Position numbers and translations under genes: made by a program
The notes under the pieces: generated by a model
The model's database searches: none
What the model saw: the letters and a program-made list of their open reading frames with translations, nothing else
What the model was told of the DNA's origin: nothing
Assembly: GCA_018714945.1 (NCBI GenBank)
Contig: DVMO01000084.1
Location: 1 to 29,530, forward strand
From: Fimisoma avicola
GTDB taxonomy: Bacteria; Bacillota; Clostridia; Peptostreptococcales; Anaerovoracaceae
Length of the DNA: 29,530 bases
Direction of reading: 5' to 3'
In this document: piece after piece, positions 1-6,494 of the stretch
How positions within the stretch are numbered: position 1 is the stretch's first letter
How the letters are laid out: each line of letters opens with the position of its first letter

Positions 1-102
1 CTCTCAGGGACAGGTGAAAACGGGTAAAATCCCTTCCAATGTTGTAATATTTCAGTTTTTCCGTAAAAAAAAACAACATGACAGATTTCGGAGGTAAACA
101 GA

Positions 103-774
103 ATGACACTTAGCAAACCGTTGAACAAATATTTTGACCACACTCTGCTCAAGGCTGACGCCACCACGGAGCAGATAGACCAGCTTTGCAGGGAGGCTCT
201 TGAATATGATTTTTACTCAGTATGCGTAAATTCATGCAATGTAGCCCAGTGCGCCGATTCCCTCAAAGGCTCAGATGTGAAGATCGCCGCTGTAGTCGGC
301 TTTCCTCTCGGCGCATGCACCACGGCAACGAAAGCTTTTGAGACCGAAGAGGCCTGCAAGGACGGGGCTTCCGAGATAGATATGGTCATCAATATCGGCG
401 CCCTCAAAGAAGGAGGCGAGGACTTCGTGTATGACGACATCAAGGCGGTAGTCGGCGCAGCAGCCAGGTACGACGCCATCGTAAAGGTCATCATCGAGAC
501 ATGTCTCCTGACCGATGAAGAAAAAGTTACCGCCTGCCGTCTTTCCAAGGAAGCAGGTGCCGCCTTCGTAAAGACTTCCACCGGATTTTCCACCGGAGGC
601 GCCACGGCTGCCGATGTGTCCCTCATGCGCAGTATCGTCGGCGATGACATGCAAGTGAAAGCCAGCGGCGGCATCAGGGATTACGAAACCGTCATGGAAA
701 TGATCGAAGCAGGCGCCGACCGCATCGGAGCCAGCGCTTCTGTCAAGATCATGGAAGCCGCCGGGGAAAAGTAG
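103..774 (+). CDS. deoC: Deoxyribose-phosphate aldolase
   Basis: This 223-residue protein is a class I aldolase that cleaves 2-deoxyribose-5-phosphate into glyceraldehyde-3-phosphate and acetaldehyde in cytosolic deoxynucleoside catabolism. The family signature is clear: DHTLLK at the N-terminus, EIDMV (Asp93), the Schiff-base lysine Lys157 in FVKTSTGF, and Lys186 in VKASGG. The length is normal for bacterial DeoC. The start is fixed by a GGAGG at 90-94, nine bases before the ATG. No promoter is visible in the 102 bases upstream, so the gene may be the last of an operon beginning outside the window. The sequence turns AT-rich almost directly after its stop codon. Confidence 0.97.
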   Translation: MTLSKPLNKYFDHTLLKADATTEQIDQLCREALEYDFYSVCVNSCNVAQCADSLKGSDVKIAAVVGFPLGACTTATKAFETEEACKDGASEIDMVINIGALKEGGEDFVYDDIKAVVGAAARYDAIVKVIIETCLLTDEEKVTACRLSKEAGAAFVKTSTGFSTGGATAADVSLMRSIVGDDMQVKASGGIRDYETVMEMIEAGADRIGASASVKIMEAAGEK

Positions 775-1128
775 GCCGGAGATGTAACAAGTATCATAAC
801 TTTGAGTTAAGAAGTAACATAGTTTGGGATTCTATTTTAAATTCACAGATTTCTTTCACTCTACCAACTGAATGTTTCACTTATTTCATTAGATGAATTA
901 TTCCTCACTATATTACTTTATGACTTTGTTTATTTTGACAATTTTTTCAGAGTATTCTTTTTGTATTTATTAAAAAGCAAGCCTTCAAACCGATAAACTT
1001 CTCTTATTACAGTTTGAAGGCTTGCACAAACAACAGGATTAGCCCTTGATTGTTATATGACTATCCAATTTTATCTCGTTCTGGACTCACTCTCCAATTG
1101 AAAATATTTTGAAGCAATCTATTGAGCT
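775..1128. other. Noncoding AT-rich left flank of the island
   Basis: No convincing gene lies between deoC and the end of the minus-strand gene at 1129. The composition drops sharply to AT-rich from about 790. The only clear element is the 14-bp inverted repeat at 977-1025, described as a terminator. I see no integrase, tRNA end or obvious direct repeat marking the edge. Confidence 0.6.
971..1025 (-). terminator. Rho-independent terminator for the minus-strand holin cassette
   Basis: A perfect 14-bp inverted repeat, GCAAGCCTTCAAAC at 977-990 and its complement at 1012-1025, encloses a 21-base loop. On the minus strand it is followed by a T-run (complement of the A-run at 972-976), as expected for a terminator. 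It lies about 100 bases past the end of the 1129-1536 gene. There is no T-run on the plus side, so it probably does not serve deoC. Confidence 0.75.
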
Positions 1129-1536
1129 TTAATGAGATATTATCGGATTACCATATTTATATGTCGGTCTTTCGGCTTTCCAAATTACGCCTCGTTCGCC
1201 ACCACTATCTTGTCCGACAAATCTCTGTGTAATTACAACATTTGAGATTATGCCAGACATGCTTGGCTTATTAAAATCTTCATAGATGGTCGTATACATA
1301 TCCTCCAGGTACTCCAAATATGAAGCATTTCCATTCACTGCACCTCCAAATACAGCGGAAGCAAATCCTAACCCCATATTGAAAAGGCCCGCAATGCTTA
1401 AAAGAAGATTGAAAAGTTCCAATGTTGTATTATTCTGCCGATCATCAATCTTTCTCCTTATTTCAATAAGTTTTTCTAATCCTGCATCATTATTAAGGAT
1501 TTTATAAGTGTGTGTTTTGTACTGTTTGTTTGCCAT
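1129..1536 (-). CDS. Glycine-zipper hydrophobic protein of unknown function
   Basis: I do not recognise this 135-residue protein. A basic/polar N-terminus (1-38) is followed by a hydrophobic stretch at about 39-68 and a polar C-terminal half containing SGGERG. Within the hydrophobic stretch Gly57, Ala61, Gly65 and Gly69 are spaced every four residues, a glycine-zipper pattern common in helices that pack in membranes or oligomerise. The start is MANK: the promoter -10 at 1583-1588 would put the transcript start inside any longer reading frame, and a purine-rich GAGAAG lies just upstream of this ATG. It follows the holin gene on the same strand but has its own operator-bearing promoter. A membrane-active or holin-exported product is an inference. 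Confidence 0.7.
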   Translation of the reverse strand: MANKQYKTHTYKILNNDAGLEKLIEIRRKIDDRQNNTTLELFNLLLSIAGLFNMGLGFASAVFGGAVNGNASYLEYLEDMYTTIYEDFNKPSMSGIISNVVITQRFVGQDSGGERGVIWKAERPTYKYGNPIISH

Positions 1537-1571
1537 TTTTTCTTCTCTCTTTCTTTTATATATTATCATCG

Positions 1572-1603
1572 ATGATATCACTATATTATCATAGTGATAT
1601 CAT
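1572..1603. promoter_or_regulatory. Operator candidate 1: perfect 13-bp inverted repeat
   Basis: ATGATATCACTAT at 1572-1584 and its exact complement at 1591-1603 are separated by 6 bp. The repeat is AT-rich without a GC stem or T-run, so an operator fits better than a terminator. It covers the spacer and -10 of the minus-strand promoter at 1583-1611. Related half-sites recur at 1983-2007 and 2352-2380. Confidence 0.75.
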
Positions 1604-1611
1604 TTCGTCAA
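1583..1611 (-). promoter_or_regulatory. Promoter of the glycine-zipper gene
   Basis: On the minus strand TTGACG (1606-1611) and TAATAT (1583-1588) are 17 bp apart. The spacer and -10 are overlaid by the 13-bp inverted repeat at 1572-1603. Confidence 0.75.
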
Positions 1612-1952
1612 TGCTTTTTTTCAACTTTTTCGTTATTTTTCATATTCTTTAATAATGAAACAAGAACATCAGGTATAGGAACATTTATTTTAGCTAAATT
1701 TTCTATGATACTAAAGCATTCATTTAATATAAAACAAACTGATACTACAGTACATATATTAGTATCCCCCGTTATTTGTGACATATCAATTAATCTGCAT
1801 ATAGTTACACATACTATGATACCGATTTTTTTAATTATACCTTCTCGTCCTATTGTAGAATTCACTTTTTTTTCGATAATCGCAACAAGTACACCAGTAA
1901 AATAGTCTGCTACAATGAATAAAAGTAGTATTGATATCTTTGAAAGATCCAT
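1608..1952 (-). CDS. Phage-type holin (toxin secretion/phage lysis holin family)
   Basis: This 114-residue protein matches the phage_holin_4_1/TcdE-like family. It has a first membrane helix with DYFTGVLVA (about 8-26), a basic linker with KKVNS and GREGIIKK, two more hydrophobic segments (about 42-58 and 66-82), and the typical NECFSIIENLAKINVPIPDVL-type region (82-102) followed by a charged tail. Such holins form pores in the cytoplasmic membrane for phage lysis or for toxin release, as with TcdE. The start has GGAGG seven bases upstream. No endolysin, portal or tail gene lies nearby, so this is not a normal lysis module. The promoter at 1983-2011 carries operator-like half-sites. Confidence 0.88.
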   Translation of the reverse strand: MDLSKISILLLFIVADYFTGVLVAIIEKKVNSTIGREGIIKKIGIIVCVTICRLIDMSQITGDTNICTVVSVCFILNECFSIIENLAKINVPIPDVLVSLLKNMKNNEKVEKKH

Positions 1953-1982
1953 ACATCAACCTCCTTAGTTTTTTACATCATT

Positions 1983-2011
1983 ATGATATCACTTTTTTAT
2001 CACTTTTGCAA
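1983..2011 (-). promoter_or_regulatory. Holin promoter with operator half-sites (operator candidate 2)
   Basis: On the minus strand TTGCAA (2006-2011) and TATCAT (1983-1988) are 17 bp apart. The spacer holds two direct copies of TATCACTTTT on the plus strand (1987-1996 and 1998-2007). They share the TATCACT core with the operator candidates at 1572-1603 and 2352-2380. Confidence 0.6.
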
Positions 2012-2021
2012 CACCTTTTTC

Positions 2022-2050
2022 TTGACATTGTTGTAAATACTATATAAAAT
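2022..2050 (+). promoter_or_regulatory. Promoter of the 60-residue protein gene
   Basis: TTGACA (2022-2027) and TAAAAT (2045-2050) are 17 bp apart. An 11-bp direct repeat, TAAATACTATA, lies at 2034-2044 and 2058-2068. The TATCACT operator word is absent here. The promoter is divergent from the holin promoter. Confidence 0.65.
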
Positions 2051-2101
2051 ATTTTTATAAATACTATAAATATACTTTGAAAAAAGGAGATTTTTATTGT
2101 C

Positions 2102-2284
2102 ATGGTAAAATTCACAGAAAAAGAAATAAAAATATTGCTTACATATGCTTATGATTTGTTACAAGCGATGAATAGCGATAATATCCTTATGCTATCTGAT
2201 GGAGTGTCCTCCTTTTCTCGTACCGAGATATATATCCTTATTAAAAAAATAGAAACCCTTTTACAAAAAGACGCCAAAAAGTAA
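2102..2284 (+). CDS. Small helical hypothetical protein (60 aa)
   Basis: I do not recognise this 60-residue protein. It is charged and predicted helical, beginning MVKFTEKEIKILL and ending with a lysine-rich tail. It has no membrane segment and no cysteine. A GGAG at 2086-2089 lies about 12 bases before the ATG, slightly far but usable. A consensus promoter at 2022-2050 supports expression. It sits between the divergent holin gene and the downstream RHH gene. An accessory or antitoxin-like role is possible, but nothing in the sequence shows it. Confidence 0.6.
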   Translation: MVKFTEKEIKILLTYAYDLLQAMNSDNILMLSDGVSSFSRTEIYILIKKIETLLQKDAKK

Positions 2285-2342
2285 CTATATATTACAATAA
2301 GAAAGTGATTATTAAATTCTTTTTATTGCATGAAAATGAACA

Positions 2343-2371
2343 TTGACTTTCATATCACTATGCTATATAAT
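2343..2371 (+). promoter_or_regulatory. Promoter of the RHH regulator gene
   Basis: TTGACT (2343-2348) and TATAAT (2366-2371) are 17 bp apart. The spacer and -10 are overlaid by an imperfect inverted repeat, ATATCACTAT at 2352-2361 facing ATAGTTATCAC at 2370-2380. This matches the arrangement at 1572-1611, so autoregulation is likely. Confidence 0.8.
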
Positions 2372-2380
2372 AGTTATCAC
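2352..2380. promoter_or_regulatory. Operator candidate 3
   Basis: The half-site ATATCACTAT (2352-2361) faces a one-mismatch inverted copy (2370-2379) across the -10 of the RHH promoter. The same half-site forms the perfect repeat at 1572-1603. Confidence 0.65.
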
Positions 2381-2399
2381 TTAGAAAGGTGGTAAACTC

Positions 2400-2558
2400 A
2401 TGGCTATTAGCAATAACAAAACTAGAATTCTTATCACGCTTCCTTTGAAAGACAAAGAATTACTCGAAAAAGTTGCAAAAAAAGAAAACCGTTCAGTAAG
2501 TAATTATGTTTATACATTGATTTTAAAAGATTTAGATGACAAGCAAAAACATTTATAA
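2400..2558 (+). CDS. Ribbon-helix-helix DNA-binding protein (52 aa)
   Basis: This short gene encodes 52 residues with the pattern of a CopG/Arc-type ribbon-helix-helix repressor: a basic N-terminus, the strand KTRILITLP (7-15), helix A at about 17-30, the turn NRSVSNY (30-36) and helix B to about 45. Such proteins dimerise and insert the paired strand into the major groove at short inverted sites. The ATG has AAAGGTGG upstream at about 2386-2393 and an excellent promoter at 2343-2371. Its own promoter and two others in the island share a palindromic TATCACTAT-type site, so I infer that it is the island's repressor and represses itself. It ends 25 bases before the next gene, which has normal chromosomal composition. 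Confidence 0.85.
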   Translation: MAISNNKTRILITLPLKDKELLEKVAKKENRSVSNYVYTLILKDLDDKQKHL

Positions 2559-2583
2559 GCCGATCGCAGGAGGTAAACAGGAT

Positions 2584-3090
2584 ATGAAAAAGACTGTCAG
2601 CGTTAAAACGGCCGTTATCGCAAGTCTCGTGTTTATTATCTGTATCTGCGCGCTTTTTCTGATCATGCAGAGGCAAAATAACGAAAAGCTCAATAACATC
2701 CTGCAGATAAACCTCGATCAGATCTTTCGTGCTGCGGAAAAAGCAGACAGGCAACTGGCCGCAGGCGACACGGCAGAAAACGAGATCTACATCGCTTTCG
2801 CCGGCGACTGCTTCGTTCCGGCCAATACCATAAGGGCGGTTGATTCCGACAAATACGATACTACCGAGCTCTATCTTTTCCTGCTGAGGCTGTCAGGAGC
2901 AGAGACCCTCGAGGCCGACGATGCGGAAAAGGCCAGGGCAATCCTCTCTGCCATCATCGAGGGCTACGATTCGGTGGACTGGCGAAACACGGAGGGCCTC
3001 GGAAAGTCGGGGTATTACGACTTTCTGTCCGGCGACCCGCAGGAAGTAAGCGCCATGGTCCAAAGTATCGAGCAGGCCGCAGCCCGATAA
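2584..3090 (+). CDS. Membrane-anchored protein of unknown function
   Basis: I do not recognise this 168-residue protein. It has one N-terminal membrane helix (about 9-28) after a short basic start, then an acidic, largely helical extracytoplasmic domain of about 140 residues. The start is the ATG at 2584, because AGGAGG at 2568-2573 is correctly spaced; an upstream in-frame ATG at 2536 overlaps the end of the RHH gene. Codon and base use match the main chromosome, not the AT-rich island, so the island's right edge falls between about 2558 and 2570. There is no lipobox. A role in the envelope is inferred only from topology. Confidence 0.75.
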   Translation: MKKTVSVKTAVIASLVFIICICALFLIMQRQNNEKLNNILQINLDQIFRAAEKADRQLAAGDTAENEIYIAFAGDCFVPANTIRAVDSDKYDTTELYLFLLRLSGAETLEADDAEKARAILSAIIEGYDSVDWRNTEGLGKSGYYDFLSGDPQEVSAMVQSIEQAAAR

Positions 3091-3212
3091 GCGTCGCCGG
3101 CAGAGAGGCATTAGACAGGCAGGTCAGACAGAGGCTCGCAGGCTGCCAGGATCGCAGACTGTCAGACTGACTGTCCATCCATGCAGCCATACACCCGCCT
3201 GCCGCCCGCCGG

Positions 3213-3300
3213 ACTGTAAAAAATCGATTTTTTCAGGCAAAAATTCAGAAATTCTTCCATTTTTCTGAATTTTTGTCTGTTTTTTTGCTATTTTTACAGT
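3213..3300. repeat. Nested inverted repeat
   Basis: The outer arms are ACTGTAAAAA (3213-3222) and its complement (3291-3300). Inside, CAAAAATTCAGAAA (3238-3251) pairs perfectly with 3262-3275 across a 10-base loop. It may act as a bidirectional terminator for the 2584 gene and metK. Confidence 0.7.
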
Positions 3301-3343
3301 TTGCCCCGGAAAATTTCCATGTTTTTACATATACTGAAAATTC

Positions 3344-3605
3344 GCTGACAAAGTCAGCAAAAAATCGTATTATTGTCAGCAAGGGCCCGGTTCAACAGTT
3401 CACCCTGAACCCGACACGGCTCAGCCATTGACGGATTGACAAAACAGACAAAAAAACAAGGGATCTGTCAAAAAATCCCGCAGTTTTTTTGACAGATCCC
3501 ATCAAAATCGTATGTTTTGTCAATCCGGCCTCTAAAATATGCCATTTCGGCCTTAAAATCTCTGCTTTTCTTGACAGAAATCGCTTTTTCTGCAAAATCT
3601 GTCAA
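3344..3605. repeat. Array A of about 35-bp paired-word units
   Basis: Four units are visible. GCTGACA/TGTCAGC spans 3344-3380. Three TTGACA/TGTCAA units span 3436-3471, 3489-3523 and 3571-3605 (36, 35 and 35 bp). The gaps between the last three are 17 and 47 bp. The 17-bp gap joins neighbouring words into a perfect 16-bp hairpin (3460-3475 with 3485-3500). An outer perfect 14-bp pair, GGATTGACAAAACA at 3433-3446 with 3513-3526, encloses it. The inner 23-24 bp of the units are not conserved. Confidence 0.8.
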
Positions 3606-3670
3606 TCCGCAGCACCCAGGGCCGCAGCGCTCCGAAGATTCCGCCCGCCCGCAGGCTGCGCATGTATAAC

Positions 3671-4855
3671 CTACAGGCCCGCCTGCTCTTTCAGGGTCTG
3701 GGCCTTGTCGGTATGCTCCCAAGGCAGGTCGATGTCGGTCCTGCCGAAATGACCGTAAGCGGCTACCTGTCTGTAGATCGGCCTTCTCAGGTCAAGATCC
3801 CTGATGATGGCGGCAGGGCGCAGGTCAAAGTTCTTTTCTACCAGCTGGGCTATCTTGTCATCATCGATCTTTCCGGTGCCGAAAGTATCGATCATTATGG
3901 ACACAGGTTCGGCAACGCCGATGGCGTAGGCCAGCTGCAGTTCGCACTTGTCGGCTATGCCAGCGGCAACGATGTTCTTGGCCACATATCTGGCGGCATA
4001 AGATGCGCTGCGGTCAACCTTTGTAGGGTCCTTTCCGGAGAATGCTCCGCCGCCATGACGGGCATATCCGCCGTAACTGTCTACGATTATCTTTCTGCCG
4101 GTCAAGCCGGAGTCGCCGTGAGGCCCGCCTATGACGAACCTGCCAGTCGGATTAACATAATATTTGGTCTCCTCGTCCAGCAGCTCGGCAGGGATTATAG
4201 GCCTGATCACATATTCGATCATGTCCTTTCTTATCTGCTCCTGGGTCACATCAGGATCGTGCTGGGTTGAAACGACAACGGTGTCTATCCTCTTTACCTT
4301 GTCGTCGTCATATTCTACGGTCACCTGAGTCTTGCCGTCCGGTCTCAGATAGCTGAGAGTGCCGTCCTTGCGGACTTCAGCAAGGCGTCTTGCCATCTTG
4401 TGGGCAAGGGCTATAGGCATAGGCATAAGCTCAGGCGTCTCATTGCAGGCATATCCGAACATCATGCCCTGGTCTCCTGCGCCTATGGTGTCGATCTGGT
4501 CGTCCATTATACCTTCTTTGTATTCGAGGGCCTTGTCAACTCCCATGGCGATATCGCCGGACTGCTCGTCTATGGCCGAGAGCACGGCGCAGGTGTTGCC
4601 GTCAAAGCCGTAATCGCTGCTGTCATAGCCTATGTCCAGGATGACTTTGCGCACCAGCTTAGGAATGTCAACATAGCAGTTTGTACTGATCTCTCCCATT
4701 ACCATGGCATAGCCTGTGGTCGTGGTGGTTTCTGCCGCTACCCTGCCGTAAGGATCCTTTTCCATAATGGCATCCAGGATAGCATCCGATATCTGGTCGC
4801 AGACCTTGTCCGGATGGCCTTCTGTAACCGATTCTGATGTAAACAATTTTTTCAT
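3671..4855 (-). CDS. metK: S-adenosylmethionine synthetase
   Basis: This 394-residue enzyme makes S-adenosylmethionine from methionine and ATP in the cytosol. Conserved motifs are all present: TEGHPDKVCDQISDAILDA near the start (His14, Asp16, Lys17), GEISTNCYVD, the ATP-loop GAGDQGMMFGYA, GGPHGDSGLTGRKI and the P-loop-like HGGGAFSGKDPTKVDRSA. The length is normal. The start is MKKLFTSESV, with AGGAGGAG just upstream; the open frame continues further upstream, but only through the riboswitch terminator region. Expression is controlled by the SAM-I riboswitch at 4903-5067, giving feedback by its product. Transcription converges with the 2584 gene. Confidence 0.98.
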   Translation of the reverse strand: MKKLFTSESVTEGHPDKVCDQISDAILDAIMEKDPYGRVAAETTTTTGYAMVMGEISTNCYVDIPKLVRKVILDIGYDSSDYGFDGNTCAVLSAIDEQSGDIAMGVDKALEYKEGIMDDQIDTIGAGDQGMMFGYACNETPELMPMPIALAHKMARRLAEVRKDGTLSYLRPDGKTQVTVEYDDDKVKRIDTVVVSTQHDPDVTQEQIRKDMIEYVIRPIIPAELLDEETKYYVNPTGRFVIGGPHGDSGLTGRKIIVDSYGGYARHGGGAFSGKDPTKVDRSASYAARYVAKNIVAAGIADKCELQLAYAIGVAEPVSIMIDTFGTGKIDDDKIAQLVEKNFDLRPAAIIRDLDLRRPIYRQVAAYGHFGRTDIDLPWEHTDKAQTLKEQAGL

Positions 4856-4902
4856 TTTTTCTCCTCCTGTCTTACAAACCCCTTTGAGGATGTCCTCAGC
4901 AA

Positions 4903-5067
4903 TAAAAAAACTCTCTTGAGAAAGAGAGGTCTGAAATTCCGTATCATTCCTCATCTTTCAGAAATAGTATTCTGTAGGATTTAGCACCTTTCATGCATGA
5001 TCTCTCTCATGGCACATAGGTTGCCGGGCTTCGCAGGGCCTATTCCCTCAGCCGCTCTCAATAAGGA
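4903..5067 (-). promoter_or_regulatory. SAM-I (S-box) riboswitch controlling metK
   Basis: Read on the minus strand, the leader has the S-box core: GAGGGAATAGGCCC, then GAAGCCCGGCAACC, a variable stem, and AAAGGTGCTAAATCC closing the aptamer (about 5067 to 4974). It is followed by a terminator hairpin at 4911-4928 (CTCTCTT paired with AAGAGAG) and seven T residues at 4904-4910. The sequence before the terminator can form the competing anti-terminator. SAM binding should cause premature termination. Confidence 0.95.
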
Positions 5068-5092
5068 TTTTTTTAAATTGTTTCCATATGTC

Positions 5093-5120
5093 ATTATATA
5101 TCTTTAACCGACATTGTCAA
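5093..5120 (-). promoter_or_regulatory. metK promoter
   Basis: On the minus strand TTGACA (5115-5120) and TATAAT (5093-5098) are 16 bp apart, directly upstream of the SAM riboswitch. Confidence 0.85.
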
Positions 5121-5138
5121 GGTACGGCAATAAATTAT

Positions 5139-5166
5139 TTGTATTTTCCGACAAATAATATATAAT
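5139..5166 (+). promoter_or_regulatory. Probable promoter of the 5199 gene
   Basis: TATAAT at 5161-5166 is perfect. The best -35 is TTGTAT at 5139-5144 with a 16-bp spacer. It is divergent from the metK promoter. Confidence 0.5.
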
Positions 5167-5198
5167 ACTTGTATAGTCATTTAAACGAGGTAACTATT

Positions 5199-6479
5199 TT
5201 GTCATATCAAGATATAAGGTCAAATTTCAGGCTCATCAGCGGCGGGCTGGCGGAAAAAGCCGGTGACAGCCGAAAAGAATTTATTTCCGCCTTTTTAACA
5301 GATACGAGACTTATGGGTGTGGTCGGGATGTATGTCCACTGGAAACTGCCTGACAATTCTCATCTTACGGACCTGCACCAGTTTTTTTATTTTGACGCCG
5401 AAGAAACCGGCTTTGATTCGTACAGGAGCGTTCTGGGCGACGGCGGCGGTGCAGAGCTGGAAGAAATACAGGACATTGAAAACTATCTTATGGGAGGTCT
5501 GGGAGGTACCAACATCAGCATTTCGGAAAAAGAAGCCAGATACATGCTCCAGAGTTATGTCGATCTTAACATGCGCAGCAATCTGCCTCTGCCGGAGGGA
5601 AGCGATGAGTGCGGGTTTATGCTCTCGCCTCGCATCCGGCTGACAGATACGGAAGAGTATGTGCTCATGTGCAAACAGTGTCCTTCCATAGATTCGCCCA
5701 ACCAGATCATCAATTATTTCCTCATGCGTTGTTTCGGCCGTGACTTCGGCGCTGCAAAATTCCTTACAAAAGGCTATGTTCGTACTGATATTTTTCCAGG
5801 TCACAAAGCCGCCACTCTGCTGCGCAATGTCATAGAAGAATCAGAAGATTCGGTCAGCGGTTCCAACACTGATTACCATCCCACTGACGACGATAAAACC
5901 TTTGGAACATTCAATACTTTCAGATCATACATGTGTGAATCGCTGATCGAGTACAGCGGAAAATATTTCCTGCTGGTAACTCAGATCACATTGGATAAGC
6001 TTAAGGTCGTTAAATATGAAAAGATCTCGGAATTTCAAGTATCTCCGGCAGAGGCTTCCATGATGACATCCCGGCCGGAATTTATAACAGTTGTGGACAT
6101 GGTCCCTTCAGCTCCACGCTTTGACAGGACCACCACAGCTCTTACATCAAAAGCGATGGTAACAGATTATGAAAACGGACAGCTTTATATGATCTTCCAC
6201 CCCCACAACGACCATGTGAAGAATTCCACCTATCTTCTTAACGACGATGTGCTGGGGGTCTATTACCTGTCTGACGACGATCAGCTCATACTGGCTTCAT
6301 ACAGTCTGGATGACATACGAAAGCTGGAACAGGATCTGGCCAACTCTCCCATGGCTTCTTTTGCCGTTCCCATATCCAAGTATGAATTCAAGGAGCCTGT
6401 GCTTTTTGATTTCATAAACAGCGCTTTCGATGATTTTGAAGATTTTGTCACTGCAATAGCAAGGCCGCCCGAAGAATAG
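5199..6479 (+). CDS. Conserved-looking cytosolic protein of unknown function (TTG start)
   Basis: I do not recognise this 426-residue protein with certainty; a relationship to the DUF4317-type Firmicute proteins is possible but not shown. It is soluble and acidic, with no signal peptide, membrane helix or cysteine-pair motif. It has repeated aspartate-rich loops (TDDDKT, LSDDDQ). The start is taken as TTG at 5199, because GAGG at 5187-5190 is well spaced from it and no ATG is nearby; the open frame extends to 5169, but that part lies at the transcript start. It ends inside its own terminator hairpin (6462-6491). It is transcribed divergently from metK and convergently with the hydrolase gene. 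Confidence 0.75.
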   Translation: MSYQDIRSNFRLISGGLAEKAGDSRKEFISAFLTDTRLMGVVGMYVHWKLPDNSHLTDLHQFFYFDAEETGFDSYRSVLGDGGGAELEEIQDIENYLMGGLGGTNISISEKEARYMLQSYVDLNMRSNLPLPEGSDECGFMLSPRIRLTDTEEYVLMCKQCPSIDSPNQIINYFLMRCFGRDFGAAKFLTKGYVRTDIFPGHKAATLLRNVIEESEDSVSGSNTDYHPTDDDKTFGTFNTFRSYMCESLIEYSGKYFLLVTQITLDKLKVVKYEKISEFQVSPAEASMMTSRPEFITVVDMVPSAPRFDRTTTALTSKAMVTDYENGQLYMIFHPHNDHVKNSTYLLNDDVLGVYYLSDDDQLILASYSLDDIRKLEQDLANSPMASFAVPISKYEFKEPVLFDFINSAFDDFEDFVTAIARPPEE

Positions 6480-6491
6480 GCGGCCTTTTTT
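6462..6491 (+). terminator. Rho-independent terminator overlapping a stop codon
   Basis: AGGCCGCC (6462-6469) pairs perfectly with GGCGGCCT (6479-6486) and is followed by a T-run to 6491. The hairpin includes the stop codon of the 5199 gene. Confidence 0.9.
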
Positions 6492-6494
6492 CTG

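Larger units (their letters stand above)
3091..3670. other. Long noncoding region between convergent genes, filled with inverted repeats
   Basis: The 580 bases between the 2584 gene and the end of metK hold no credible gene. Reading frames here have no ribosome-binding sites and run through the repeats. 3100-3180 is a CAG/GTC-rich simple stretch. 3213-3605 holds the paired-word inverted repeats listed separately. Confidence 0.7.

Noticed and set aside
2..97. Tail of an upstream gene (open plus frame ending in TAA at 95-97)
   Set aside because: About 31 codons are open, but another frame stops at 27 and the sequence shows no family signature, so the upstream gene end cannot be assigned.
1608..1952. 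Complete prophage lysis module
   Set aside because: No endolysin or other phage gene is found within the window on either side.
90..2580. GGAGGTAAACAG at 90-101 and 2569-2580 as direct repeats of an insertion
   Set aside because: Both are ribosome-binding sites, and 12 bp around a Shine-Dalgarno sequence is weak evidence; the first also lies upstream of deoC, not at the island's edge.
3489..3752. Coding frames across array A and likewise at 9088-9466 and 13599-14041
   Set aside because: They have no ribosome sites, odd composition and run through inverted repeats on both strands.
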